Shown piece after piece: positions 1-12,055 of a stretch of DNA of 64,000 nucleotides. Numbering within the stretch: position 1 is the first letter of the stretch; each line of letters begins with the position of its first letter. Made by a program: the position numbers and the translations under genes. The notes under the pieces were generated by a model. That model was given only the letters and a program-made list of their open reading frames with translations, had not been told where the DNA came from and ran no database searches. The stretch lies in NCBI GenBank assembly GCA_028023455.1, contig JAQFVV010000277.1, forward strand, positions 1,056,001 to 1,120,000, given 5' to 3'. This stretch comes from Epiperipatus broadwayi (Eukaryota; Onychophora; Udeonychophora; Euonychophora; Peripatidae).

Positions 1-23
1 GGATTGATAACAGTTGATGATGA

Positions 24-862
24 TATTAATGTGAAAAAATATCCATACAGAGTTTAAATATAATATTTAATAATATTTATTGTACTGAGTATACTTTCGA
101 TGACTTTCACATCATATTCATGGTGAGTCTGCTGAGAACATTAATTTTTTCTGATTTGAATGCTATTAATTTTTGATTGATTACATATTCATTTTGTGTA
201 ATTAACTAGGCCTCATAATTTACATATGCGATCATTTGTATCTTCGCCCATAATTTTTAACAGCATTCGGATCATAGCTATGGCTGTATTGTCTTTCGTG
301 ATTATGAAAGATGGATGAATTAAATGCTTCAGATCTTGATCTTAGATGTTTTTTATACATTAATGAGTGTTGCTTATGAAAGATAGATGAATTAAATGTT
401 TCAGGCTTAATCTTAGATTTATTTATATACTAATGAGTGTTGGGTCATTCTAGTTCTGGTGAGACCAGAGCAAATCTCAGAACTAGAATGACTCAACACT
501 CATTAATGTATAAAAATCCTAATGTATAAAAAAAATCTAAGATCAAAATTTGAAATATTTAATTTATCTTTCTTTCATAATCACGAAAGATAATATAACA
601 CAACCGTAGCTGTGATCCAAGTGCCGTTGAAATTATGTGCAATGAGAGAAACGATCACAAACATAAAATAAAAGTGGTATGGTTCATTACACAAAATGAA
701 TATGTAATGAGCCAAAAAGGTAATAGTATTCAAATCAGCAAAAAATTAATGTTCTCGGCAAACTGACCGTGAATATGACATCAAAATATCGAAAGTATTC
801 TCAGTACAATAAATATTATTACATTTTATATTTAAACTCTGAATATTTTTTCACATTAATAT
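24..862. repeat. Large foldback element with ~400 bp inverted arms
   Basis: The left arm (about 24-458) and right arm (about 478-862) are near-complete inverted copies. The outer ends read TATTAATGTGAAAAAATAT and its complement. The loop is only about 20 bases and lies between two copies of TAGTTCTG. The arms differ by scattered substitutions and small indels, so the element is not very young. No ORF is present, so it would be a non-autonomous foldback or MITE-type element. No convincing target-site duplication can be read. Confidence 0.85.
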
Positions 863-2000
863 TTAGAATGGCAGAGTATGGAAACATAATTATATATATA
901 TTTAAACTATATTTTTATTGTTATGTATATAACTTTAAATAAAAGCATGGAGGTTTCATAAATTAATTTGATCAATAATAGAGTATTTAGTTGCATGACA
1001 AACATGCTAATTCATGGATGCTTCACCACAAAATTATGGTTAAGAAAAATTTTTTTTTTCGCTTTTTACTACATTAAGTCATTAAATAAAAGTGAGTTGA
1101 ACCATTTAAGATTTTTTTAAATTTTTTTAATGATATGATCATTTAGCAAAAATAAATATGATCCTCATAACTCATTTCTCTCACAGTTATTTAGGTTGTA
1201 CATGTGTACATGTACTCATATAACAATATCAATATTAAACTTGTATGTTACTACATGTGTAAATATCTAATTACAACTTTTTCTTGTATTAATGTAGACT
1301 ATGTGCTATCACAATCTTTATTTCATGATGTGAATGTCTTTTTATCATCTTGAGATGCTCTATTTTCTTTTAATTAAGAATGCACAATTAATAAAATATT
1401 CAATTAATAATAACAAGCATTGATACTAAGTAATAAATAAAAGTGATATTCAGAAGAAGTGAACATTTATTTAAATAAATGATATGGTTAAGTGTAGATA
1501 ATATGCCAAACATTTGCAAATCTGAAAAATCACAGCAAATAAAAATAACAAAACACAATCCAGAAGAGAAGTGGGAATGGAGAAAATCCATTTTCTAGCC
1601 CAAAGTTTGAAAAGGAGTACATTAAAGTCAAACAGGATAGCCTCTATAAGAAAAAATCTTGAAGTATCTAAAAACTTTACGAAAACTAACTATAGTAATA
1701 TGATACAGAAAAACAAACTAGCTCATGCAATAATAATGCTATTAAAATATCATATAAATTAAATAAAATGAAAATGCAAGCATTTAAGTCTATGAAAAAT
1801 GTTTTTTGTTTTTTTTTAAATTGATAGAATATCAGTATATTTATAAACAAATATTTCAAAGAAGCAGTTGAATAAAACTTTTTCACAAATTTCTACTTAA
1901 AATAATATATGATAAATGTATGCAAAATGCTTGGGAAATGTTTAAGAAAAATGATTAAAGAAGACATTGGGAATCATAGATGTTTTAGTCTTCTATCAGT
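863..2000. other. AT-rich stretch, nothing recognised
   Basis: This is unique-looking AT-rich sequence with short accidental ORFs on both strands. I see no splice-flanked coding block, no RNA gene and no clear repeat boundary. Confidence 0.5.
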
Positions 2001-2004
2001 TATT

Positions 2005-2240
2005 TTGTGTCTTTATAAATAAACCACACTTCTCATAATGCTTCTTCACAAAGTTTTTATTTAAAACATAAAAGTTTAGACTAATTAGCAATCTTCTTCA
2101 GATATAAATATCTGAATAATATCTCATAATTTACTTTTCATACTCTGAGGAAGTCTGCTATTCAGGAAAAATTTTCATATAAATAAAAGCATTATGAAAA
2201 GTGGAGTATGAGAAATGTGGTTTATTTGTAAAGATTTATT
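2005..2240. repeat. Foldback element, ~235 bp
   Basis: The outer arms around TTTATAAATAAACCACA (about 2012-2028) and TGTGGTTTATTTGTAAAG (about 2216-2233) are inverted copies. The inner AGCATTATGAAAAG / CATAATGCTTCTTC sections continue the pairing. The centre is a shorter palindrome around ATATAAATATCTGAAT. No ORF is present. Confidence 0.65.
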
Positions 2241-2580
2241 AGAGAAAAGGCAATAGGATTGAAAGAAGTTTTGGACATCTTGACAGTTATATTATGTATG
2301 AAATATTTACTAAGAAACAGCTACACAAAATTTTATAGTCAAATCAGCTAAGGCATAGACATGATTATAGTAGAATAGACCATCAAAGTAATAAGGAAGT
2401 TTATCAAAAGAATCAATGATTATGAATTGCCATTTTGCATTGGATTTGTAGATTATGAAAAGATATTTGCCTTTGCTGCAATTAAAGTTTTGAAATATTA
2501 AAACATATTGAAATATTTGTCAAAATTAATAATAGTGATCAAACTATATGATGGCATTAAGAATATGGCAGAATGATTTT
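2240..2580 (+). pseudogene. RTE-type LINE reverse transcriptase fragment
   Basis: Translating the + strand gives the stretch FCIGFVDYEK (about 2432-2461), followed by an alternating helix-like segment and IKLYDGIKNMAE. This matches the reverse-transcriptase core of RTE-type LINEs, where the typical sequence is LAFVDYEKAFDSV, then an I..LYD segment. The catalytic FD is degraded and an in-frame stop follows, so it is a dead fragment. Only a few hundred bases remain. The family assignment rests on motif resemblance. Confidence 0.55.
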
Positions 2581-2987
2581 TTTCTCGAAATCTTTTTACT
2601 AGATGTATTCTCAAGAACACTTATCTTCATCTTATTTTAGTGCCATCTACTGTAAATTTGAGTAATTAATTGATACTAAATATTACAGTGCTATTAAATC
2701 TCCATCTCCACCCAGATTCTGGATTTTGCCTTTCTAATTGAAGATTAGTATTCAAAATTGTGACTAGTGCACTTACATATTTAGAAGTGACTTTTTATTC
2801 CTATATTATATCACTCACTCTAATATTCTGAAACTTTAAAAACCTAAAGTTTGAATTCAGTCTGTCTGATTAGTTTTTGAAGATTTTTGATTTTTATGAT
2901 AACTGTAGGTCCCCACAATTCATTGTTTAAAAAGATTAATACTAATAACCATATCACATGATTTTTACATATGCTACTTATAAGCTT

Positions 2988-3157
2988 CCAAAAGCAGTTA
3001 TTTTTATCCTACCTTAGAGCCATCTACTGTAAGATTGAATAATCAGTGGACTTCATATGATATTGTGGGATTTTGTTGAATATTATTTCATGTCCATTGA
3101 TTATTCAAGCTTATAATAGATTGCTCTAGTGTAGGATAATTATAATTGCTTTTGGAT
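2988..3157. repeat. Foldback element, ~170 bp
   Basis: The sequence AAAGCAGTTATTTTTATCCT at the left end is mirrored by AGGATAATTATAATTGCTTT at the right end. The arms continue through the ATCTACTGTAAGATTGAATAATCAGTGGAC section and its complement. The motif 'GCCATCTACTGTAAG' recurs near 2642 and 58890, so this belongs to a dispersed foldback family. Confidence 0.65.
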
Positions 3158-3220
3158 TGATATAAGAACATCCTATGAAATTATATTTCATTAATTAAAA
3201 TAGAAAGCAAAAGTACTAAA

Positions 3221-3578
3221 AATAAATGTTGTTTTAAATAGAGGGATTTGAACTTAGGATTTTCAATCCATATTCATCCTCTTTATCTTAAACAGCCAAT
3301 ACACATGATGACATACATGTGAAAAAGATAAATGATTCCCAATATAAGTATTTCATGCAGAACTAGCACTCATCATATGGCTCAGATCATAAGCTGCCAC
3401 ACATGGATGCAATCAGTGCTTGACTTATATTAAAATAACATGAAATATATTGGGAATCATTGATCTTTTTCACATGTGTGTGGTCATATGTATCAGCTGT
3501 TTGAGATGGAGTAGAAAATTAATACAGACTTAAGATCCTAAGTTCAAATCCCTCTATTCACTATGGTAAACATTTATT
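3221..3578. repeat. Foldback element with tRNA B-box-like ends
   Basis: The inverted arms contain GAGGGATTTGAACTTAGGAT (3241-3260) and its complement near 3535-3555. The inner arms TACATGTGAAAAAGATAAATGATTCCCAATATA and its complement also pair. AGTTCAAATCCCTC resembles a polymerase III B box. The same string recurs at 54608-54622, suggesting a SINE-derived family dimerised head to head. Confidence 0.7.
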
Positions 3579-5589
3579 ACACTGAATAAATAGATTAATT
3601 ATAAGCTGTTTTAGTTTTGCAGTTGAAGCTTATATTTTAAGTAATGTTTAAATGTTTAAATGTGATATAAGAGCTATCAAATTGATATTAGTGATTTGAC
3701 TTCATCAATTATAAATTATTAATACAGATAAAATTGATGAGAATTACTCAAAGTATTATGCTTAAGTGAAATATACTGTTAGAAGCAAATTAATATTAAA
3801 AGGAATCTGCTTGTTCATATGAAAATAACATTGGAATGAATTCAGACAATAAAGTAATGAATAGAGAGATGAATAAGGTTAACAAAGAAGGATCAAAACC
3901 AAATAAATAATTGATTGGCTTTATTGAGTACCAGAAATGCCAGCATTGGAACAGTGTGTGGGTTTTCAGACTTTTATTCTACCACTGTTGTAACCATGGA
4001 GAACAAAAAAAAAATACATGTGAAATAATAACAGTTATCATTTAGAGAATTAAGAATTAAATGGGGTTGAGTCAGATATATTCTAGAAGAAATGATAGTG
4101 AATGAATATTTGGTTTCCAGAGATTTTAAGAATTTTTAAGAGAGATCACATTTAAGATAGATGAGTAAGAATATATTTTTGAGTGAAGTGGAGAAGATAA
4201 GTTGTAGATTAGAAGTAATCAAACTAAAGTCTTTTTACTTTGCAGAGAATTAATGATTAAAAACTATATAATCAAAAAAAATTATTCTGCTTCTTTTAAT
4301 TTTAGTTTATTACAATGTCAAAAATGTGGAAAGGCAAATAAATACGCCTTCATAATCACATATGCATTTAGAACAAAATTGTAAATTAAATTTGTGAACT
4401 TTAATCATAAATATCTGGATTTACATAAATTAAATGTGCAAAGCAATTAAAGACATGTTAATTAACATATTTATCTATAATTAACTATAAAACAACAAGC
4501 ACTTAATTAAAATATTTAACAAATTAAATTAGATAACAAATTATATTGATTGCATAGACAGTTAACTTAATATAAACTCAAATGTTAGCTGTACTCAGTA
4601 TTCATTTTTCCAGTTCAGACTTTCATCTATTTAAGAAATTCATCAAGCTAAAGTTGTAGATTGGAAAAGTTGAAGCCAAAGTTGTCAATAGAATAGTTAG
4701 TTATTACAGTATATAGAATTATAAATACTATTATAATTCATCTGTATATATGCAATTATATCTACCAAAGATATGGTTAAATATATCAGCATGACCAGCT
4801 AAAGCAATCTCGTTTGGATTTCTTTCTGTTAACTATGCTATGTTTTGCAAGAAGTGTGAAGAAAAGAACATCAGTTAAATATTCTAGTGCCTAAGAAAGA
4901 AAATGTCATTGCCTGATAATGAGAAAAATATGTGTGTTGTCAGTAGTATACTGTCTGCCACAAGATAGTGAATGCTAAAGGAGTCAGAAAATATAAGGCT
5001 AAACTGCTAAATAAACCAGCAGCAAAGGAAACATGATGTACCAAACTGACGAAAGAACTGACTCGGAAAAATATATATTGGGTTTGCAAATCACACTATT
5101 CTATGATGTACATAAACTATAAGTATAAATAATAGGTTAGAATTCAAAATTTACACAATCTAATATACATTAAAAAGCTTTATTCTATAAATATGTTAAT
5201 TTTAATTTTTTTTTCTTGTAAAAAAAAAAAAAGATTTAGAATTACTTCCTGTTTTAAATTCTAATACTTATCGTATTTTTAATTGTCATTGAGAAATATG
5301 TATTGATTTATTGAATTAATGTGTACCATAAGTGTGTGTACATTTTATTAACTTGTACATTTTTTTATCGATAATGTTAATTTTATTAATAAATATCTAT
5401 GTAAATTGCACTGCAATAATGGATATAGTATATATATACCTCACTATTTCTAAATAGTAAATGTAATAGCACATTTAGCTTTCCTTATTTTTTGTTCTAC
5501 AAATTTGTAGGACAGCGTGAAGTATGTGTATATGTTTTCAGTTTATAATATCAACATTTTTATTTAATTGTTTTGGTACACCAATTTAT
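3579..5589. other. AT-rich intergenic or intronic stretch
   Basis: This stretch has no recognisable gene. A short TATATA-type run and a poly-T/poly-A hairpin (5208-5232) are present. A segment near 3900-4000 has the TACCAGAAATGCCAG type of sequence seen again near 8260, suggesting an old SINE. Nothing else can be supported. Confidence 0.4.
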
Positions 5590-6121
5590 ATATATATACT
5601 TACATTTTGTGGAGATTGGTATATGTCCAACTGACAAATGTTTGTGGTGTGAAGCACTGGTTAATTTTTTCTTCACATGCAGTTTATTGTAAATTAGTAT
5701 ATAAATAAATATACGTTGTTTTTATGTTAAAGAGTATTATGTAGTTAATTTCTATCTGTTATATAATATTAAACTTTTACAAAATTAAACTTCTACATCA
5801 GATATAATCAGAATTCTCTATTTTTGTTCTTTATATATCCCTGTCTGTCTGTCATCATAAGCTATGAGTATTGCTTTAAGGTTAGCCAAGAGTAATGAAG
5901 ATAACCTATATAAGAAATAATGGTGATATCTTATTTCAATTATTAAAGCTATATTTAAAATAAAAATAAAAAGTTAGACTTTTTTATATAATCTTTTTGT
6001 ATACATGTGTATAAATCTGGTATTGGTTCCCACGAGATTGTGGTGACCCGGGCTTCATACCACTATCATTTGTCAGATGGACATATCCTCATCTCCACAA
6101 AATGTGGCTATATATACGTAA
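5590..6121. repeat. Foldback element with ~75 bp arms
   Basis: The left arm 5590-5662 contains ACATTTTGTGGAGATTGG followed by a TATGTCC-ACTGACAAATG segment. The right arm 6045-6121 is its inverted copy, with CATTTGTCAGATGGACATAT and CATCTCCACAAAATGTGG. The loop of about 380 bp is AT-rich and carries no ORF. Confidence 0.7.
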
Positions 6122-7563
6122 GCGGTTATTGCACTATGACATTCAAATATATATATAATTCTTTTGCGTAATTATGTGTATATGGTTTATAAAGCGGATT
6201 TTATTTCCTTCCTTTCTTATGCTAACTTCATAAAAGAAATAAAATCTGCTTCATAAAGCATATGCATATACATATATATGCAAAAAAATTACATGTACAT
6301 CGAAGGGAAAATTAATATCAGATATATATATATTGATGTACTATTGTGCCCCAAGCGTGTAGTTGAAATAATCTCTTCCACAAATATTCTATCATAATGT
6401 ATGTAATCACTCAAACGAATTTATATTTATCAGGCTCGTTTATGTATATAATATTTTGATTTTATTGACAATGAAGAGGAAAATATATATATAAAAGTTT
6501 TCTTATTTTCTGATTATTAATCCTGATTGGCAGATACGAAAGTAAATAATTCCCGAAACTGTAAATCTGTCGTACATTGAAAGTGGACGTGAAACTGGGT
6601 AAATTTATGGTTTGAAGAAATGTCTTTAAAACTTTGTATAAATCCAGTGTAATTTACGTATCATTTTCTTACTATTTTTATAATTCCTATCTGCCATGCC
6701 TTTATAAATTCACACTCTTACATATATATCAAGATTTATGAAGTAAGATAATCGAAAATTATTATTATAAAATATAGAACGAACTCGCATAAGAAGTAGC
6801 ATGATAAAATGTCGTAAATGTTATATGCTAATATTATTATTTATTGCTAACTAATAAGAAATGACATCAAACCTTCCACCCCACCACTCATTCATGAATG
6901 AAGATATTTAGAAAAAACAAATGATGCATTTCATGCCAAACCAGCATTTTTCATTAGTCCAAATCATAATCTTCCACAGTTGTCTTCATCATTTGTTCAG
7001 TATTTATTAGCACCTAATTATCATGCTTTGATTTGGTAATACCAAACTTTTTTCTATTTTTACAAGTTTGACATGAACTATTTCTGATAAATAGGTTAAT
7101 TATTATTATTACTCCTGTATTCAAGTTGAGTATTGTGATTTGGACCACTGAAGAGAATTAGTTCAGTATAAAATTCATCGTGGAGGGCATGTGACTGTAG
7201 TCATATGTTTCATAAATGTTCCACTGGAGTGGAAGTTTTAAATATATGTATAAAAAAAAATATACTATTTTAGAGAGAAAAAGAAATGAAGTTGAGTTAT
7301 TCCATAAATAAGGATCTGATAAATTAATCTTTTACCGAGATTAAAAGTTTATATCTGGGCAAGGAATACTCGCTGGTTTAATAATAGATTAGCAGTAATC
7401 ATTAATATATTTTTCTGAAGTATTGGTATCTAAGTTGAGAGTCGGAAAGTTTCACACTCATATAAATCAATGTATAATCATATTATATATATATTATGTG
7501 ATCACATGGTTTTAAAAACTCAAGTACAAATACTGTAATGGTTAAGTATCTAAAATGCAGATT
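6122..7563. other. AT-rich stretch with a small hairpin
   Basis: A palindrome near 6190-6265 pairs GCGGATTTTATTTC with GAAATAAAATCTGC. Otherwise no feature is recognised. Confidence 0.4.
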
Positions 7564-7664
7564 ACTATTGGTGGTCGAGAGGTCAGCGCGACTGCCTTAC
7601 AAGCAGTTGCCCGGGTTGCGGGTTCGCGTCCCGGCCGACGCTATGACACTTGAAAAAAAAAAAA
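7564..7664 (+). repeat. tRNA-like retroposed sequence (SINE head or tRNA pseudogene)
   Basis: An A-box-like TGGTCGAGAGG (7572-7582) and a B box GGTTCGCGTCC (7621-7631) are present. A five-pair anticodon stem ACTGC/GCAGT (7591-7595, 7603-7607) encloses the loop CTTACAA, giving anticodon TAC (valine) if read as a tRNA. The 5' acceptor strand does not pair with CCGACGC at the 3' side, the T-stem closing pair is G-G, and no TTTT terminator follows. A run of 12 A begins 12 bases after the tRNA-like end. I therefore read it as a retroposed tRNA-derived sequence rather than a working tRNA. The block is strikingly GC-rich against its surroundings. Confidence 0.7.
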
Positions 7665-8820
7665 TTACAGTTTATATTTGAAGCATGTATTTGCTTTTAT
7701 AATATTATCCTTCTTTTATTCGTAATAATTTGTACTTGGTTATACATATATACACACATAAATTTATACCGAAAGACATTATGGTATAATGCTAGTATTC
7801 AGATTTGCCATGACTATATGAAAATCATATTCAGGTAAAACTTCAAAATGTTTTTGGTTGAGAATTTCTTAGCAAAATTGGATATTTTTCAGTTAGCTGG
7901 GCCATAATCATTTCATTATTGATCAACAAATGAGTATCTATATATCTAGACAAAAAAAGCCCGCAAAATCTTTCACCTTCCAGCTGTTGGCTAGTGGATA
8001 TTGTGTTCTGCTTCATTACTTCTTTGTGAATAAATCTGTATATATATATTTGGTTTTTAATTAGCTATTTAAGATTTATTTATTTTTTATGTATATGCAT
8101 AATCAATTGAATAGATATTAATACCAATCGCCATGTGGATTAAATTATTTGTTCAATCTTGGCATAACATCAACCAATTATTCTGAAAGACATTTATGCT
8201 TCATGAGTAACTTCTTTCTCTCAGAATGGTGCTGATAAAAGAAGAGTGTTCAAGTTTTGGAAATGCCAGAATTAGAATCAATATGTACACCAGAATCTGA
8301 CACTCTACTACTACACTAAACCATGTTGATACAAGTAGTGCTGATCTTTTATATCAATATAATATATTTCATTCTTATATTAATATTATAATTTAGATCA
8401 GTTGTTGTTTAAGCACAAATATGTCACATAATGATTTCTGTTTTCAGGACAAACTAATATCATCTAAGACAGAGTTGAATAAATTTATTTTTATTAAAAT
8501 AAATTACAGTTTCAGCCTGAAATCTGCCCATCCCTCTTCTGGGTATTAAAGTGGACATTTTAAGGTCCTAAATATGAGGGGTCAGAACAACTTAAAGTCA
8601 ACATAGGTATGACAACAATATTGGCATCAACAAGGACTTTGAGTATTCCATATGATTATTAATAAACATGTATGGCTGGAGAGTGGAGAAGATTGAAGCA
8701 TGTCCATTAAAATTTGAAGATTTGCTATCTTAATATAAACTGAATGCTGATTGTATAGAGAGATGAGATATGGACCAACTGATGAGTGCTGGTTCAGCAC
8801 AAAATACATATATTGAGATG
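7665..8820. other. AT-rich stretch, possible old SINE pieces
   Basis: Around 8260-8345 the string GCCAGAATTAGAATC...CACTACTACACTAAACCATG resembles the tRNA-derived SINE at 21713. It is too decayed to define ends. No coding evidence is seen. Confidence 0.35.
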
Positions 8821-10990
8821 ATTTACCTTTTTTACATATATGTGGTCATCTGTATTATAACGATTGAAATGAGAGTGAAGATCGAATCTAACCGCAAAAA
8901 CAATATCTGCAACTACCAGGGCGCCATCTAGGCATTTGAGCCTAGAAAAATTTATAAAGTAGGCAGATACGCGCTGTTAAGATTCCACTTTATTTAAATA
9001 TTCCGATCGTTAGCCCAAGTCACTAGCTCAGTGAGTAGCAGAGATAATAAAATATAAATTTTATATCTTAAATATAAAACAATAAAAGCCACTGCCAGAA
9101 ATTAACACATAAAAATATTTATTTACGCACATATAAAATCATTCTAAATTCGAGGAAGAAGTTTAACCTTTAGATTTTTATATTAACTTGTAAATTTACA
9201 TTTAAAAAGATTTCAATAAGTTTAATTTTTATTTAGTGAGTCGAGTATGAATAGACTATATAGGTCTGCATTTGAAAAGAAAATATTCTTTCCCTTATTT
9301 AACCTTAGGCCAAAAGTTCGTAGTCAAAACGGCGCCAATCCATCTGATACATTTATGTATTCAATGTAGCATGAAAATACGACAACACAAAATACTGTAC
9401 TGTCAGGAATGTACATCTGAACAGTAAGTAGAATTAGAGAAGACATTGACTCTCCACCAACAGGAATGTTACATCTGTTGGCAAGTAGAACAATAAATAA
9501 AAAACTCCATAGGAATGGACTGCGGTCTTCTGCCGACTTACAAACCCATCCATAGGCAAACAGAAAGTGTGTGGCGTATATATGCAATCCTGCCCATAGC
9601 GGATCTCATACTATATCTACTAATTACGCAAATATATCCAATCCATTGAGCCAATTCAACTACGAAACGAATAACCTAAGATTACCCTCCCTTAATATAA
9701 CTTTACAAAACTATATAGCCATTCACGCCCGACTTAAATTTAACATTTAGATACATTCACACAAATGAATTTTATAAAATTTGTTTTAAAATGTTGAGTA
9801 TAGATCAGCTGCACAGATTCCATGGTCAAAAACATTCCAAATTAAACACAACCGATCAAAATACAAAGTCATCGATAAAGGTCATTTGCATAGGGAATAT
9901 ACAAATCCCATTAGCATTCATCGTAAGATGCTGCAGTGATATCGTTGACCTATATATTCTAATCGAATGTGGAAACCACAACATAATCAACCGCTAAAGA
10001 ATCTATGCAACGTCCATACCCAACCTTAAATTTCCTCATTTAAAATTTAAACAATAAATATTAATACAAATAAAATAATAAATGGAAATGATTTTTTTTT
10101 TTTATCAAACGCAAACATATAAAATTAAACATTTTCAATTGATTTTAAACTTAAAAGTCAGATAGAAGTTCATAAGCTTGAACGAAAGTTCTTAGTTATT
10201 TTTAAATTTAGAGTTCATGTCAATATAGCTTACAGTAGAAGAGTCCAGGTTCCTGTTTTTTAATTCCCGCGATGTCTCCATTGGAAGATAATGTTCTGGA
10301 GGTAGCATTAGCTGGTTCCATTCTTGTATCACAGTCTTTTCTTTCTATATTTTTTTTAAAACAAAAAAAAATGAGAGAGAACGGCAAGTGCGTCTTACCG
10401 TTCTCATCAAATCAAGTCCGAAAAAACTGTATTTCCCTTTTTATATTAATCCACACGGATTCAATCAACAAAACGTCACTAATCCATCACTTTTGTTAGG
10501 GTCCGAGCCAAGGCTTAGTGCTTCCATTGGTCAAGCTAATTTCTCTTTTTTCTTATCTATCTTTCATCAGATCATTTTAATTATACAAGAGCCCAAGGCT
10601 AGCTTGCTTTTCAAACAATTTATAAACAATCATTTCCATTTACAGATTACAAGAATTAATTAATACCTGTTTTTATTTTTAAATCTTGTACTTTTTTTTT
10701 ATAAAAAGTACGTTCAAATACTTATTTATTTGTTTTTTTAAAAAAAATATTTTTAAAGTTTGGCATCTGTGCGAATGTATATACGTTTAACAAACATTTT
10801 AATTTTAGCGTTTAGTTTTTTACTTTTATTTGGTTAGTTTTATTTTAAATTAATGTACCATTTATATATCGTTACTTCTTTAGGGGCTCTCACCTCTAAT
10901 TACCAAAGTTACTTAGTTGCTATATTAAAATAAATCTAGTAAAGTTTGTAGTGGGCCGGTATAGGCTGAGGTGGAGTATGGCTAGTCGAT
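8821..10990. other. Less AT-rich block of unknown origin
   Basis: This block is visibly less AT-rich than its flanks. It contains GGGCGCCATCT near 8919, several short ORFs (9324-9587 minus, 9791-9997 plus, 10272-10499 plus) and a perfect 8-base-pair hairpin GAGAACGG/CCGTTCTC at about 10377-10404. The + strand frame near 9890-9960 reads IPLAFIVRCCSDIV, which faintly recalls a degraded retropepsin (usual core VDTGSD), but both the Asp and Gly are absent. It may be an old mobile element. No function can be assigned. Confidence 0.3.
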
Positions 10991-12023
10991 TCTTGACGCT
11001 TTTCTTTGTATGTTGATATATTACTATTACTCTTTTTTTTTTGTTTTGCTTTTTATTCTTTTAATTCTTTTTTCAAGATTTCATAAATCTCCTCTTTTTT
11101 TTACTCTTTTTTTTTTTTCGTTTCTCCCCTTTTTTATATTTTTTTTTTTTTTCTTTAAGTTAATTATATTGTATGTAAATTTCTTTATTTTTTCATTAAT
11201 TATTCTAATATATTATTATAAATATAAAATTGTTTTCTGTTTCTTTTTATCTTTCTCTCATTTAAAGCTACTTTTTTTTTTTTGAGTGTAAGAAATACAA
11301 TTTTTGAAGCCTCCACCCATAGTATACATATTGGGTTTTTATAGTGCACTAACTAAGCCATTATCTTGAAATTTTCCTGAGTATTTTAGTTTTTATGTGT
11401 GTGCAAGTATTTAGTTCTTTCTCATTACCTTTAATATCATCTATATATATCATTTTCAGCCTTAGGTCCTACCATTGCTTAGAATCATATTTACCATATC
11501 ACCTGTATTTCTGGCCCTAAGATCAAATTACCTTTCCGTTTTATAATTCAGTTTATCTATAAAAAAATTATTACAAAAGAAATATTAATATACATTAAAA
11601 AGTAAAATACTGAAAAAATAAATAAAAAAAAAGATAATATATGTTGTCGTCCTACTATTAAAATGAAAATACAATATTCATTTTATGTCAGTTAGAAAAG
11701 GCTTTTCTATCTATTCCCTCTACCTGTTTTCCTATTTTTTTTTTCTTTCTTTTTTTATCTATTTTCCTATTTCTAATTTTTTTATTCTTAGTTTTTTTTT
11801 TTGTAATTTGTTTTGTTTATATTTGTGGGTTGTTATTTTTATTTGTTAGTTAAATAATTAAAAAGGTTAATATATTTAAACAGAAAGTTTGAAGTATATA
11901 CATATATCCCCTAATTATTTAAGTATTTTTGACTCTGTAGTATAAATAAAAAAATTCTAACAATATCTGTATTGTAAAGCAAAAAACTCAAATAATAATA
12001 TTATATTTTTTATATTTCCAAAA

Positions 12024-12055
<32 letters not shown>

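Noticed and set aside
7564-7641. Functional tRNA-Val gene
   Set aside because: The acceptor stem does not pair, one T-stem pair is lost, there is no T-run terminator and a poly-A tail follows.
11010-11285. 91-residue Phe/Leu-rich ORF as a small membrane protein
   Set aside because: It is a translation of T homopolymers.
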